From contig NZ_JAUSXV010000001.1 in assembly GCF_030816295.1 (NCBI RefSeq), positions 248,001 to 312,000 of the forward strand: a DNA stretch of 64,000 nucleotides, in the 5' to 3' direction. Below are positions 15,864-24,982 of the stretch, piece by piece. The stretch is from Microbacterium natoriense (GTDB taxonomy: Bacteria > Actinomycetota > Actinomycetes > Actinomycetales > Microbacteriaceae). How positions within the stretch are numbered: the stretch's first letter is position 1; the number at the start of each line of letters is the position of its first letter. The notes below the pieces were generated by a model. It searched no databases. It was given only the letters and a program-made list of their open reading frames with translations, and was not told the origin of the DNA. Both the position numbers and the translations under genes were made by a program.

Positions 15864-17489
15864 ATGGTCGAGAATGTTCCCGTGTCGGAACATTCGAACA
15901 GCACCGGAACCGCTGGATCAGCATGGGCGCCCCTGCGGCACCCGATCTTCCGCATGCTGTGGTTCGCGCAGACCGGCTCGAATCTCGGCGGCTGGATGCA
16001 GACGGTCGCCGCGCAGTGGTTCCTCGTCCAGACCGGCGCGGGCTCTGCGGTGGTGGCCTGGGTGCAGGCCGCGAGCCTGTTGCCCGTGCTCTTCCTCTCG
16101 CTGTTCGCGGGAGTGCTCGCCGATCGGTTCGATCGTCGCGGGTGGCTCCTCACGATGAACATCGTGTCGGCAGCGTTGGCGCTCGTGCTCACCGTCCTGT
16201 CGGCCGTGGGAGCACTCGGGGCACCGTCGCTGCTCCTCATGACGTTCCTGCTCGGCAGTTCGGCCGCGCTCACAGCCCCGGCCTGGCAGGCGATACAGCC
16301 CGACCTCGTGCCCCACGACGAGATCCCGGCCGCGGCCGCACTCGGCGGGATCACGGTCAACGCCGCACGCGCCGTCGGTCCGGCCATCGCCGGCGTCCTC
16401 GTCGCGTGGTCCGGCCCGACCTCTGTCTTCGCGATCAACGCGGTGTCGTTCGCCGGCGTCGTGTTCGCGCTGCTGCGATGGCCGCGACCCGAGCGCCCGA
16501 AACGCGCGTGGAACGAGCCTCTCGGCGAAGCCATCGTGGCCGGCATCCGCTATCTGGTCGCCGGCCCCGTCGTCCGTCGCCTGCTGCTGCGCAGTCTGAT
16601 GTTCGCGGTCCCGGCCGGCTCGCTGTGGTCGCTCCTTCCGTCAGCCGCCGACGGCGTGCTGCATCTGGGAGCCGCCGGCTACGGCCTGCTGCTCGGCATG
16701 CTCGGGATCGGCTCGATTCTCGGCGCCGTCCTGATGCCGCTCATCACGAGACGACTGTCGTCGTCGGCGGTGCTCGGCGTCTCGGCCGCCGTCTTCGCGT
16801 TCGGAACGCTGTGCATCGCCTGGTGGCCCCTCGTCATCGTCGTCCCCGTCCTTCTCGTCGCCGGGGTCGCGTGGACCGCCACCCTCACGACGCTGAACGC
16901 GGCCATGCAGCTCAGCGCTGCTCCCTGGGTGCGCGCGCGGGCGATCTCGGTCTACCTCCTCGCGCTCCTCGGCGGCCAAGGCGTCGGCGCCGTCCTGTGG
17001 GGCGCGGTCAGCTCCGTGGTCGGGGTGTCGATGACGCTCGTCATCGCCGCCGGCCTCCTCGGGCTGGTCGCGCTGAGCGTGCTCCTGCTCCCGCTGCACC
17101 CGAACACCGGGCGCCTCGATCGTTCCATCCAGCCGTACTGCGCCCCCGAGCCGCAGCTCGTCTTCGAACCAGAACCGACCGACGGCCCCCTCACGGTGTC
17201 GGTCTCGTACCGAGTGGAACCCGAGAAGGAAGCCGGTTTCCTTGTGGCGATGTCCATCCTCCGCGACAGCCGACGAAGGACAGGCGCAGCGGGGTGGACG
17301 CTGGAGCGGTCGGCCGATGCCGCAGGCAGCTTCCGCGAGGAGTTCCGGGTGCGCTCGTGGGGCGAGTACTCGGCCGCCCGCACCGAGCGATGGACCGGAC
17401 AGGATGCGGCGGTCATGGCGCGCGTCCGGGAGAACGCGGAGGTCGTCACCGAGTCGCACGAGTTCGTCGTGCGGATGCCTCGACGCTGA
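15864..17489 (+). CDS. MFS exporter (MFS_3 type) with C-terminal ABM-like domain
   Basis: 541 residues from ATG 15864; an in-frame GTG at 15882 is an alternative and neither has a good ribosome site. Twelve helices occupy about residues 25-420, with FRMLWFAQTGSNLGGWMQTVAAQWFL as the first and the A-motif FAGVLADRFDRRGWLL after TM2. Residues about 445-540 form a soluble tail (LTVSVSYRVEPEKEAGFLVAMS) like the dimeric alpha/beta-barrel domain found in MFS_3 proteins related to the enterobactin exporter EntS. Substrate unknown. A perfect 9-base palindrome covers codons 3-11. Confidence 0.85.
   Translation: MVENVPVSEHSNSTGTAGSAWAPLRHPIFRMLWFAQTGSNLGGWMQTVAAQWFLVQTGAGSAVVAWVQAASLLPVLFLSLFAGVLADRFDRRGWLLTMNIVSAALALVLTVLSAVGALGAPSLLLMTFLLGSSAALTAPAWQAIQPDLVPHDEIPAAAALGGITVNAARAVGPAIAGVLVAWSGPTSVFAINAVSFAGVVFALLRWPRPERPKRAWNEPLGEAIVAGIRYLVAGPVVRRLLLRSLMFAVPAGSLWSLLPSAADGVLHLGAAGYGLLLGMLGIGSILGAVLMPLITRRLSSSAVLGVSAAVFAFGTLCIAWWPLVIVVPVLLVAGVAWTATLTTLNAAMQLSAAPWVRARAISVYLLALLGGQGVGAVLWGAVSSVVGVSMTLVIAAGLLGLVALSVLLLPLHPNTGRLDRSIQPYCAPEPQLVFEPEPTDGPLTVSVSYRVEPEKEAGFLVAMSILRDSRRRTGAAGWTLERSADAAGSFREEFRVRSWGEYSAARTERWTGQDAAVMARVRENAEVVTESHEFVVRMPRR
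15872..15895. promoter_or_regulatory. Perfect palindrome at the 5' end of the MFS gene
   Basis: GAATGTTCC (15872-15880) and GGAACATTC (15887-15895) are exact complements around a 6-base centre. If translation begins at GTG 15882 the element spans the start codon and could be a repressor site or an mRNA hairpin hiding the start. The binding protein is unknown. Confidence 0.5.
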
Positions 17490-17555
17490 ACTCATCGGCG
17501 GGCGCACCGGCCAGCGGGGTCGGTTCCGCGGCGCCTTTCATCGGCACGCGGGCTA

Positions 17556-17590
17556 GTTTATTGACATCGGCAATTAATGCCGCATACGCT
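17556..17590 (+). promoter_or_regulatory. Operator 1 of the glycan locus, overlapping the GH95 promoter
   Basis: A 23-base imperfect palindrome at 17556-17578 (left GTTTATTGAC, right GGCAATTAAT) contains the -35 TTGACA at 17561-17566; TACGCT at 17585-17590 is the -10 (18-base spacer). Binding would block RNA polymerase. The same-length motif recurs at 25972, 26155 and 28443. Confidence 0.65.
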
Positions 17591-17642
17591 GTCGCTGCAC
17601 CGCGAATCCCCCGCTCCGACTCGACACACACAGGGACCTTCG

Positions 17643-20075
17643 ATGACCGAGACCCTCCGCCTCTCCTGGGCTACGTCCGCCGCACGCTGGGAGGAGGCGA
17701 CGCCGCTCGGCAACGGCCGCATCGGCGCGATGGCGTTCGGCGGAGCATCCGGAAGGTTCCAGATCAACGACGCCACGGTGTGGTCCGGCACGCCGGACGG
17801 CCCTGCGCTGTCGCTTGCGCAGGTGGTCGCCGCCGGAGCGGGACCGCAGCGGCTGGCCGACGTCCGCGCCGCTCTCGACGCCGGCGACGTCCGCACGGCC
17901 GAACGGCTGCTGATGGCGTTCCAGGGGCCGTACTCTCAGGAGTTCCTCCCGCTCGCCGACCTGCTCGTCGCTGTGTCCGGAACCGGAGACGGCGACCAGG
18001 CGCGAGTGCTCGATCTCGACGAGGCCGTGTTGACGGAGTCGTTGCGCACCCCGTCCGGTGTGGTCCGGAGACGGTCGTGGGTGTCGGCTCCCGCCCAGGG
18101 ACTCGTCGTGGAGCTCACCGCGGATTCCGCGTTCGACGTCACGATCGAGTTGACCACGCCACTTCGTCGGCTCGATGGCGAGCCCGAAGACGCGACGCGG
18201 CACGGGCTGACGCTCGACGTGCTACTTCCCATCGACGGAGCTCCCCTTCACGAAGAGCAGGTCGACGAGCCGCTGCGCTATGCGGATCAGGATGCGGCCT
18301 ACGACGCCTTCGCGGCCGTCGCCGCCTCGTTGCGCACCGACGGGATCGCCGAGCGGACAGCATCCGGCCTGACGGTGCACGGTGCCCGCCGAGTGCTGAT
18401 CGCGCTGTCCACAGGGACACGCGCAGAATCCTGGTGGGCCGAGCCCGAGGGCGATTGGCGCACGGTCCCCAGAGAGGCGATCCGCGGGCTCGCCCGCACG
18501 AGAGCGGACGCCGCGGCTCGATGCGAGGCGACGGATCTGCTCGCCGACCACATCGCCGACCACCGGAGCCTCACCCCGACTCGCTTCGCGATCGGCGGGC
18601 GGCGCGAAGGCACCTGGGACGTGCATCGCGACGTCCTGCACGGGGACGACCCGCAGCTCCGTGCCACGGTGATCGCCGAGTTCGGGCGCTATCTGCTCGT
18701 CTCCTGCTCACGCGCCGGCGGACCCGCGGCGAACCTGCAGGGCATCTGGAACGACCAGCTTCGGCCCGCCTGGTCGTCGAACTACACGATCAACATCAAC
18801 ACGCAGATGAACTACTGGGCCGCGCCCCTGCTCGGCGCTGTCGACGCCTTCGAACCGTTGATCGCTCTCGTCGAGCACCTCGCCCGCACGGGCGCCGACA
18901 CCGCACGCACCCTCTACGGCGCCCGTGGATGGGTGGCTCACCACAACAGCGATCTGTGGGGCTGGAGCCTCCCGGTCGGCGGTGGACACGGCGCACCCAG
19001 CTGGGCGATCTGGATGATGGGCGGGGTGTGGCTCACCCACAATCTGTGGGACGCCTACGAGTTCACCGGAGACCTCGACCTGCTGCGCGCGCGCATCTGG
19101 CCTCTCCTGCGCGGGGCGGCGGAGTTCTGTCTCGACTGGCTGGTCGAGGACGCCGAGGGGATGCTGCGCACCTCCCCCTCCACATCCCCGGAGAACTCGT
19201 TCTTCGCCGCGGACGGCGCGCCGACCGCACTCGGTCTGACCTCGGCATCCGATCTGCTTCTGATCCGCGCGCTCTTCGAACGTGCGCTCCATGCGGTCGA
19301 AGTGCTGGACATCGACGATCCGATCTCTGCGGAGCTCGAACGCGCGCTCGCACGCCTCACCCCCGTCGGGATCGGCGACGACGGGCGCCTGCGCGAGTGG
19401 TCTGCGGAAGTCGAGGAGGTGGAGCCGCTGCACCGGCACATGACCCCGCTCGTCGCGCTCTACCCGCTCGACCTGGTCACCCGCAAGCGGACGCCCGAGC
19501 TGTTCGACGCATCGGTGCGACTGCTCGACGCTCGGGGCACCGGAGCCATGGGCTGGTCGTGGGCCTGGAAGGTCGCGCTGCGGGCGCGGATCGGAGACGG
19601 GGATGCCGCCGCCGGCCTCCTCGCCGAGGCGCTCGCCCCGTTCGAAGGGGATGCCGCTCGGCACGGCCCCGTCGACGGCTCGGAATGGGGTGGGCTGCTG
19701 CCGAACCTGTTCAGCACGCATCCGCCGTTCCAGATCGACGGCAACCTCGGCTTCCCCGCAGCGATCGCGGAGATGCTCGTGCAGAGTCATGACGGCGTCG
19801 TGCGTCTGCTGCCCGCGCTGCCGTCCGATTGGGAACGCGGCGAAGTGCAGGGTGTCCGCGCACGCACGGCGCTCGCCGTCGCCCTCACCTGGGGCGGTGG
19901 ACGGCTGAGTTCCGCGCATCTGCAGAACCTCTCCGACACAGAGCGCACGGTCACCGTCGAGCATGGAGGGAATCGGATCGCGGTCGAACTCGCCGCCGGG
20001 GCGTCGACAGAGCTTCTGCTTGCGGACTTCCGTACGCCGGCCGCAGCACAGGGAGGTGCGCTCCATGCGCGGTGA
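17643..20075 (+). CDS. GH95 alpha-L-fucosidase / alpha-L-galactosidase
   Basis: 810 residues from ATG 17643. No signal peptide, so probably cytoplasmic. The GH95 N-terminal line is present (WEEATPLGNGRIGAMAFGG, about residues 14-32, then INDATVWSGTP). The NxN pair that activates water in AfcA is in NYTININTQMNYWAA (about 380-394), and the conserved late blocks HMTPLVALYPLD and FQIDGNLGFPAAIAEML are intact. GH95 enzymes invert alpha-1,2-L-fucosyl or alpha-L-galactosyl ends of plant xyloglucan or host glycans. Its 3' end overlaps the esterase gene by 11 bases. The promoter carries the shared 23-base operator. Confidence 0.9.
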   Translation: MTETLRLSWATSAARWEEATPLGNGRIGAMAFGGASGRFQINDATVWSGTPDGPALSLAQVVAAGAGPQRLADVRAALDAGDVRTAERLLMAFQGPYSQEFLPLADLLVAVSGTGDGDQARVLDLDEAVLTESLRTPSGVVRRRSWVSAPAQGLVVELTADSAFDVTIELTTPLRRLDGEPEDATRHGLTLDVLLPIDGAPLHEEQVDEPLRYADQDAAYDAFAAVAASLRTDGIAERTASGLTVHGARRVLIALSTGTRAESWWAEPEGDWRTVPREAIRGLARTRADAAARCEATDLLADHIADHRSLTPTRFAIGGRREGTWDVHRDVLHGDDPQLRATVIAEFGRYLLVSCSRAGGPAANLQGIWNDQLRPAWSSNYTININTQMNYWAAPLLGAVDAFEPLIALVEHLARTGADTARTLYGARGWVAHHNSDLWGWSLPVGGGHGAPSWAIWMMGGVWLTHNLWDAYEFTGDLDLLRARIWPLLRGAAEFCLDWLVEDAEGMLRTSPSTSPENSFFAADGAPTALGLTSASDLLLIRALFERALHAVEVLDIDDPISAELERALARLTPVGIGDDGRLREWSAEVEEVEPLHRHMTPLVALYPLDLVTRKRTPELFDASVRLLDARGTGAMGWSWAWKVALRARIGDGDAAAGLLAEALAPFEGDAARHGPVDGSEWGGLLPNLFSTHPPFQIDGNLGFPAAIAEMLVQSHDGVVRLLPALPSDWERGEVQGVRARTALAVALTWGGGRLSSAHLQNLSDTERTVTVEHGGNRIAVELAAGASTELLLADFRTPAAAQGGALHAR

Positions 20076-21036
20076 CCTCTCGATCGTCGATGTGCCGACG
20101 ACGCAGACCGAGCCGGCCGACTTCGACGCGTTCTGGGCGGACACTCTTGCGGTGACCCGCGGGTTCCCGCTCGACGTCACCCTGACGCCGCATCCCACGC
20201 TCCTGACTCAGCTCGAGGTCTTCGACGTCACGTTCCGCGGTTTCGGCGGGACGCCCATCCACGCCTGGCTGCGGGTTCCGGCCCGAGCCAGGGGCCCCCT
20301 GCCGGGTCTCGTGCAGTTCTTCGGCTACGGCAACGGTCGCGGCCACGCGCTCCGCGATCTGCGCTGGGCATCGGCGGGGTACGCCCATCTCGTCGTCGAC
20401 GCCCGCGGGCAGGGTCACGGCCACACCGACGACGACCACCCATCGGGTGGCCCCTCAGCGGGCGGCTTCCTCACCCGCGGCATCCGCTCTCCTGAGGAGT
20501 ACTACTACCGCAGGGTGTTCGCCGACGCGGTGCGCGCCGTGGAGGCGCTGCGCACGCTCGAGCTGGTCGACCCCTCGCGGGTCGGCGTCGTCGGCGCGAG
20601 CCAGGGCGGAGGGATCGCACTGGCGATGGCGGGTCTCGTGCCCGACCTCTCGGCCGTGATCATCCAGGCACCCTTCCTGTGCGAGCTCGACCGGGCCGCA
20701 GTCCTCAGCACCGAGTTCCCGTACGCGCTCTTGACCCAGTACCTCGCAGACCGCCGAGAGGATGCCGCCGCCGCTCTCGACACTCTGCGGTACTTCGACG
20801 GTGTGAATCTCGCCAAGCGGGCCAGCGCGCCTGCCCTCCTCAGCACAGGCCTGCTCGACGGCATCGCGCCGCCCGAGACCGTGCTGCCCGCGTTCACGGC
20901 CTACGGCGGCGAGAAGCAGATCGTGCTGTGGCCGTACAACGGGCACGAGGCGGGCGGTGACCTCGACGAGGAGAACGCCCTCGAATTCGCCGCCGCCCGG
21001 CTCGCCCCGCGGTCGCTCGCCGATTCGCTACGATGA
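20065..21036 (+). CDS. AXE1-type acetyl esterase (acetylxylan esterase / cephalosporin-C deacetylase family)
   Basis: 323 residues from ATG 20065, with GGAGG at 20052-20056. The alpha/beta-hydrolase fold is of the CE7 type: an N-terminal FDAFWADTLA segment, YGNGRG, VVDARGQGHG (RGQ motif of CE7, about residue 111), the nucleophile elbow GASQGGGIAL (Ser about 180) and a late GHEAGG carrying the catalytic His. CE7 enzymes remove O-acetyl groups from small sugars and oligosaccharides in the cytoplasm. Coupling to GH95 suggests removal of acetyl groups that block side-chain sugars. Confidence 0.88.
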   Translation: MRGDLSIVDVPTTQTEPADFDAFWADTLAVTRGFPLDVTLTPHPTLLTQLEVFDVTFRGFGGTPIHAWLRVPARARGPLPGLVQFFGYGNGRGHALRDLRWASAGYAHLVVDARGQGHGHTDDDHPSGGPSAGGFLTRGIRSPEEYYYRRVFADAVRAVEALRTLELVDPSRVGVVGASQGGGIALAMAGLVPDLSAVIIQAPFLCELDRAAVLSTEFPYALLTQYLADRREDAAAALDTLRYFDGVNLAKRASAPALLSTGLLDGIAPPETVLPAFTAYGGEKQIVLWPYNGHEAGGDLDEENALEFAAARLAPRSLADSLR

Positions 21037-21058
21037 CCGACAGAGACCGAGGGACCTG

Positions 21059-22225
21059 ATGGATCACGAAACCGCAGCACGAACGACCCTCATCCGCTCC
21101 GCCTCGGATGCCGGATCGAAGGTGTTCGCGACGATCCTGACCCAGAGCCCGATCAGCCGCATCGACATAGCCCGCCAGACCGGCCTGTCGCAGGCCGCGG
21201 TCACCAAGGCCGTCGCCCCCCTCGTGGCCGCGGGCCTTGTCGACGCCCCGCCGGTGTCTCAGCGCGATGGCACGCCAGGACGCCCCGTGAGCCCGGTGTC
21301 GATCGTGCGCGGAGCCATGGTCATGCTGGGGATCAAGGTCAACGTCGACGAAGTGATCGCAGTGGCCACCGACCTCTCCACCCGGATCCTCGTCGACGAA
21401 CGGCGCACCCTGACCGCGAGCGATCCCGACACGGTCGTCGGCGCCATCCTCGAGGTGGTGGCCTCCCTCTCCGACCAGATCGGCGACAAGGCTCCCTCGA
21501 TCGCGGGCGTCGGCGTGTCCGTCTCCGGCGACGTCGACACCTCGACAGGTATCGTCCGTGAGTCCACCCTCATGGGGTGGACCGATGTGCCGCTGGGCGA
21601 CATGCTCGGCGAAAGACTCGGCTGGCCCGTGACGCTGGAGAACGACGTGCACGCGCTCACCGTCGGCGAGCACTGGTTCGGCATGGGTCTCGGAACGGCA
21701 TCCTTCGCGATCGTCACGATCGGGCGCGGCATCGGCAGCGGGCTTCACCTCAACGGCGAGGTCGTCACCGGCGCGTACGGAGTCGCCGGCGAGATCGGCC
21801 ACCTCCCGCTCGCGAGCCCCGAGCTCGTGTGCCCCTGCGGCCGCCGCGGCTGCGTCGAGGCTGCCGCGTCCACCGGGGCCATCGAGTCCGCGGTGTCGCG
21901 TGCGCACGGACGCCGCATCAGGATCGACGAAGCCGTGCGGCTGGCCCACGCCGGCGATCCCGGCGCGCACGCGGCCTTCCGCGAGGCGGCGCGGATCATC
22001 GGCACCGCGATCGCCACGCTCGTGAACCTCACCGGCCCTGAAGTCGTCATCATCGGCGGCGAGGGCGTGTCAGACTTCGACCTCTTCGAGGAGACGCTGC
22101 GCGACGCATTCCAGGCGCATGCCTTCGGCGCCGCCGCGCGCTGCCGCATCGTCACCCGCCCGCACACCTTCCAGGACTGGGCCCGCGGAGCCGCAGCGGC
22201 GGCGATCCAGTCGCTCGTGCGCTGA
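21059..22225 (+). CDS. ROK-family transcriptional regulator
   Basis: 388 residues from ATG 21059. An N-terminal winged helix (ISRIDIARQTGLSQAAVTKAVAPLV, about residues 32-56) precedes a sugar-kinase-like ROK domain. The domain has GVAGEIGHLPL and the zinc-binding CPCGRRGCVEAAAS (about 258-271), typical of NagC/XylR-type repressors that bind a sugar through the ROK pocket. It sits at the end of the GH95-esterase unit and is the only dedicated regulator in the locus, so it is the best candidate to bind the four 23-base operators, whose outer TTAnTT and AAnTAA half-sites resemble XylR-type ROK sites. Confidence 0.92.
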   Translation: MDHETAARTTLIRSASDAGSKVFATILTQSPISRIDIARQTGLSQAAVTKAVAPLVAAGLVDAPPVSQRDGTPGRPVSPVSIVRGAMVMLGIKVNVDEVIAVATDLSTRILVDERRTLTASDPDTVVGAILEVVASLSDQIGDKAPSIAGVGVSVSGDVDTSTGIVRESTLMGWTDVPLGDMLGERLGWPVTLENDVHALTVGEHWFGMGLGTASFAIVTIGRGIGSGLHLNGEVVTGAYGVAGEIGHLPLASPELVCPCGRRGCVEAAASTGAIESAVSRAHGRRIRIDEAVRLAHAGDPGAHAAFREAARIIGTAIATLVNLTGPEVVIIGGEGVSDFDLFEETLRDAFQAHAFGAAARCRIVTRPHTFQDWARGAAAAAIQSLVR

Positions 22226-22258
22226 GCCCGCAGCCGTTGCTGCGCTCGCCTGCTGACG

Positions 22259-22310
22259 CCGACACGGCACTGCCCGGGACCCTTCAGAGTCCCGGGCAGT
22301 GCCGTGTCGG
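22259..22310. terminator. Long perfect hairpin between ROK and solute-binding protein genes
   Basis: 22-base perfectly complementary arms at 22259-22280 and 22289-22310 (ending in GCCCGGGAC and GTCCCGGGC at the loop) with an 8-base loop CCTTCAGA. It lies 33 bases after the ROK stop and 3 bases after the convergent solute-binding gene, so it serves both strands. Confidence 0.9.
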
Positions 22311-22313
22311 GGG

Positions 22314-23945
22314 TCAGATGGCGTCGTAGAGCTTCTTCATCATCTCGAGGTATCGCGGCAGGCCCAGCCCGTCGAGGTCCGAGAGATACGCGTCCCACGC
22401 CGCGTCGTCGTTCACGTCGCGCTGCCCTGTCACGAACTCGGCCTGCGCCTGGGTCACGTAGTTCGTGATGTTGGTCTGCAGGTCAGCGAGCTCGGCCGCG
22501 CTGTCGAGGTCCGGCCACAGCTTCTCGACGGGGAACAGGATGCTCTCGTCGGGCTTGAACGGATCGTACTCCAGCGTCGCGTTGAGCAGACGGCGCTCGT
22601 AGCCGGAGGGCGAGTAGACGTCCTCGGGCACGACCTGCGCGTTGCGATACTCGAGCGAGTCCCAGTACTGCCCCATCGAACGCCATGACGCATTCGACGT
22701 CTCGTCGTATGTGAGCGGCTTGAAGGTCGGCTCGAGCTCCGGGTCGAGCGCGACATCCCCCGCCTCCGCGGGCACCCACGCCTCGCCCTCGGGTCCCATG
22801 GCGCCCAGCCGATCGCCCTCGTCCGTGACCAGGTAGTCGATGACCTTGATCGCCTTGATGCGCTCCTCCTCGGTCGACTTGTTCGTCAGCGCGAACATGC
22901 CGAGCGGGTTGACGGGCGAGCGCCAGGTGGCCAGCTGCGTGCCGTCGGGACCTGCGAGCGGGGCGACCGCGTCGTAGTTCTTGTCGCGGCCGTCCGGGGA
23001 GTCGGCCGTGACGAAGTCGTACGGGTGCAGATCGACCGCGGCGCCGAGGACCTCGGCATCCGCATTGTCGCCGAGCGCCTTGAGCGCCTCGGCGTTCTGG
23101 GTGAACGCCGCCTTGTCGAGCAGTCCCTCGTCGGCGAGCGACGTGATGTACTTCAGCCCTTCCCGCCAGCCGTCCGACGCCGCGGCCAGCGTGACGTCAT
23201 CGCCGTCCATCACGAGTCCAGGGGGAGTAGACGGGCTCGTGTACGGCGCGTAGGTGAATGCGTTCATCAGATAGTTGATGATGGGCTGCGTCGATGATCC
23301 GCTCAGCGCCACCTCGTCCTGCACGCCGTTGCCGTTCGGATCGTTCTCCTTGAACGCCCTGAGAACGTCACGGAGTTCCTCGGTGGTCGTCGGCTGCGCG
23401 AGCCCGAGCTTGTCCAGCCACGTGGTGTTCATCCACAGCTTCGACGGATAGCTGCAGTGGAAGCACTCGCTCCACTGGGTGATCGCGTAGATGTGACCGT
23501 CAGGCGCCGTGACTGACTCCTTCCAGTCCGGCTTCTCCTCGAAGCGCTCCTTCAAGGCGGGTGCGTACTCGTCGATGAGGTCGTCGAGCGGCACGAGCAC
23601 GCCCTGCTGGCCGTACTTCAGGATCTCGCTGCGCGAGAAGGCGTCGACCCACGGCACGAGGAAATACGCGTCGGGGTAGTCGCCGCTCGCCAGCGACACC
23701 TGACGCTTCTCGCCAGCCACGCTGCCGTCGTAGGTGGTGGTCTGCCAGTCGAAGTCGATGTCGAACTTCTTCTCGACCTGCTGCGTGAACAGGTTGTCCG
23801 CGAGCGATCCGTTGTCTCCCTGAGGCCCGAAGGCGACGAGCTTGCCGTTGTCGTCGTCGCTGGGCGAGGTGCAGGCGGAAAGCGCGAGTGCCGTCGTCGC
23901 GACTGCTGTCGCTGCCGCGACGACGCGGATGATGCTGTGTTTCAT
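22314..23945 (-). CDS. ABC importer sugar-binding lipoprotein (LplA-like)
   Basis: 543 residues from ATG 23945, with AGGAG upstream. A signal peptide ends in the lipobox TALALSAC (Cys about 24), so the protein is anchored outside the membrane. The mature part is a large family-1 solute-binding protein of the LplA/oligosaccharide type: VPLDDLIDEYAPALKERF, YAITQWSECFHCSYPSKLWMN, DPNGNGVQDEVALSG (a calcium-loop-like Asp-rich turn) and GLPRYLEMMKKLYDAI at the end. The length of over 500 residues fits binding of oligosaccharides. It is the third gene of the unit after both permeases, 59 bases from the second. Confidence 0.92.
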   Translation of the reverse strand: MKHSIIRVVAAATAVATTALALSACTSPSDDDNGKLVAFGPQGDNGSLADNLFTQQVEKKFDIDFDWQTTTYDGSVAGEKRQVSLASGDYPDAYFLVPWVDAFSRSEILKYGQQGVLVPLDDLIDEYAPALKERFEEKPDWKESVTAPDGHIYAITQWSECFHCSYPSKLWMNTTWLDKLGLAQPTTTEELRDVLRAFKENDPNGNGVQDEVALSGSSTQPIINYLMNAFTYAPYTSPSTPPGLVMDGDDVTLAAASDGWREGLKYITSLADEGLLDKAAFTQNAEALKALGDNADAEVLGAAVDLHPYDFVTADSPDGRDKNYDAVAPLAGPDGTQLATWRSPVNPLGMFALTNKSTEEERIKAIKVIDYLVTDEGDRLGAMGPEGEAWVPAEAGDVALDPELEPTFKPLTYDETSNASWRSMGQYWDSLEYRNAQVVPEDVYSPSGYERRLLNATLEYDPFKPDESILFPVEKLWPDLDSAAELADLQTNITNYVTQAQAEFVTGQRDVNDDAAWDAYLSDLDGLGLPRYLEMMKKLYDAI

Positions 23946-24004
23946 AGCCGGTGACTCCTTTGGCCGGTTCATTCTGGTGGGTGTCGGGTGTGAACGGGGG
24001 GGGA

Positions 24005-24982
24005 TCAGCCCTTTACGGCGCCGATCATGATCCCCTTGGTGAAGTACTTCGCGACGAACGGGTAGGCGATCAGCATCGGCACGGTCGCGATCACGACCGT
24101 CGAGAACTTGAGCAGATCCGCGAGTTCGCGGCGACGGAGCTGCTCGGCGACGTCGCCGCCGCCGCCGACGTCGTTCAGGACGAGCAGCCCGCGCAGCACG
24201 AGCTGAAGCGGCTGAAGGTCGGCGCTGCGGAGATAGAGCAGAGCGTCGAAATAGGAGTTCCACTGCATGATCGCGTACATCAGCGCGATCACCGCGAGCA
24301 ACGGCTTGGCGAGCGGCAGCACGACCGTCCACAGGATCCGCAGCTCGCTGGCGCCGTCGAGCTGCGCCGCCTCGTACACCTCGTCGGGTATCGAACTGCG
24401 GAAGAAGACGATCGCGATGATGACCTGCCAGACGCCGATCGCGTTCGGCAGCAGCATCGACCATCGCGTATCCAGCAGGCCGAGCGACTGCACCACGAGG
24501 TACATCGGGATCACGCCGCCGCTGAACAGCATCGTGAACACGACGCCTGCGGTGACCGCCTTGCGCCCGAAGAGGTTGTTGCGTGACAGCGGATAGGCGA
24601 TCGCCACGGTGCCGAGCACGCTGATCAGGGTGCCGACGACCGTGTAGAAGATGGAGTTCGCGAAGCCCGTGATGATCGCGGGGTTGCTGAGAGCTTCTGT
24701 GTACCCGCGGAACGTGAAGTCCACGGGCCAGAACAGCACTCGCCCCGAGGAGACCGCCTGCGGGCTGGAGAAGGAGCTGGCCAGGATGTTGAGCAGCGGC
24801 AGCAGCACCACGAGCAGGAACACCGTGAGCAGGAGGTAGGCCGCGGCGATGAACACCCGATCGGTCCTGGTCTCCTTGACCTTCACGCCGCGCGCGGGCC
24901 CCCCGCGTCGGCGTCCGCCCCTCCCCGCTTCGGGAACGACGATCTCCTCTGTGAGGAGGGTTTCATTGCGGAGAACAGTCAC
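24005..24982 (-). CDS. ABC importer permease (LplC/GanQ-like)
   Basis: 325 residues from GTG 24982, which overlaps the first permease stop as GTGA. An N-terminal cytoplasmic segment of about 45 residues with RRGGPARG leads to six helices starting at AAYLLLTVFLLVVLLPLLN. The EAA loop that contacts the ATPase is seen as YEAAQLDGASELRILWTVVLPLAKP (about residues 206-230). Belongs to the carbohydrate CUT1 group. No ATPase gene is in the locus; such systems in Gram-positives commonly share an MsiK-type ATPase encoded elsewhere. Confidence 0.93.
   Translation of the reverse strand: MTVLRNETLLTEEIVVPEAGRGGRRRGGPARGVKVKETRTDRVFIAAAYLLLTVFLLVVLLPLLNILASSFSSPQAVSSGRVLFWPVDFTFRGYTEALSNPAIITGFANSIFYTVVGTLISVLGTVAIAYPLSRNNLFGRKAVTAGVVFTMLFSGGVIPMYLVVQSLGLLDTRWSMLLPNAIGVWQVIIAIVFFRSSIPDEVYEAAQLDGASELRILWTVVLPLAKPLLAVIALMYAIMQWNSYFDALLYLRSADLQPLQLVLRGLLVLNDVGGGGDVAEQLRRRELADLLKFSTVVIATVPMLIAYPFVAKYFTKGIMIGAVKG

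Noticed and set aside
15872..15895. LexA/SOS box at the MFS start
   Set aside because: The half-sites are in the order GTTCC...GGAAC, opposite to the actinobacterial GAAC-N4-GTTC box.
15725..19792. 1300-codon open frame on the plus strand across the MFS and GH95 genes
   Set aside because: Arg-rich out-of-frame sequence; the genuine MFS_3 and GH95 proteins occupy another frame.
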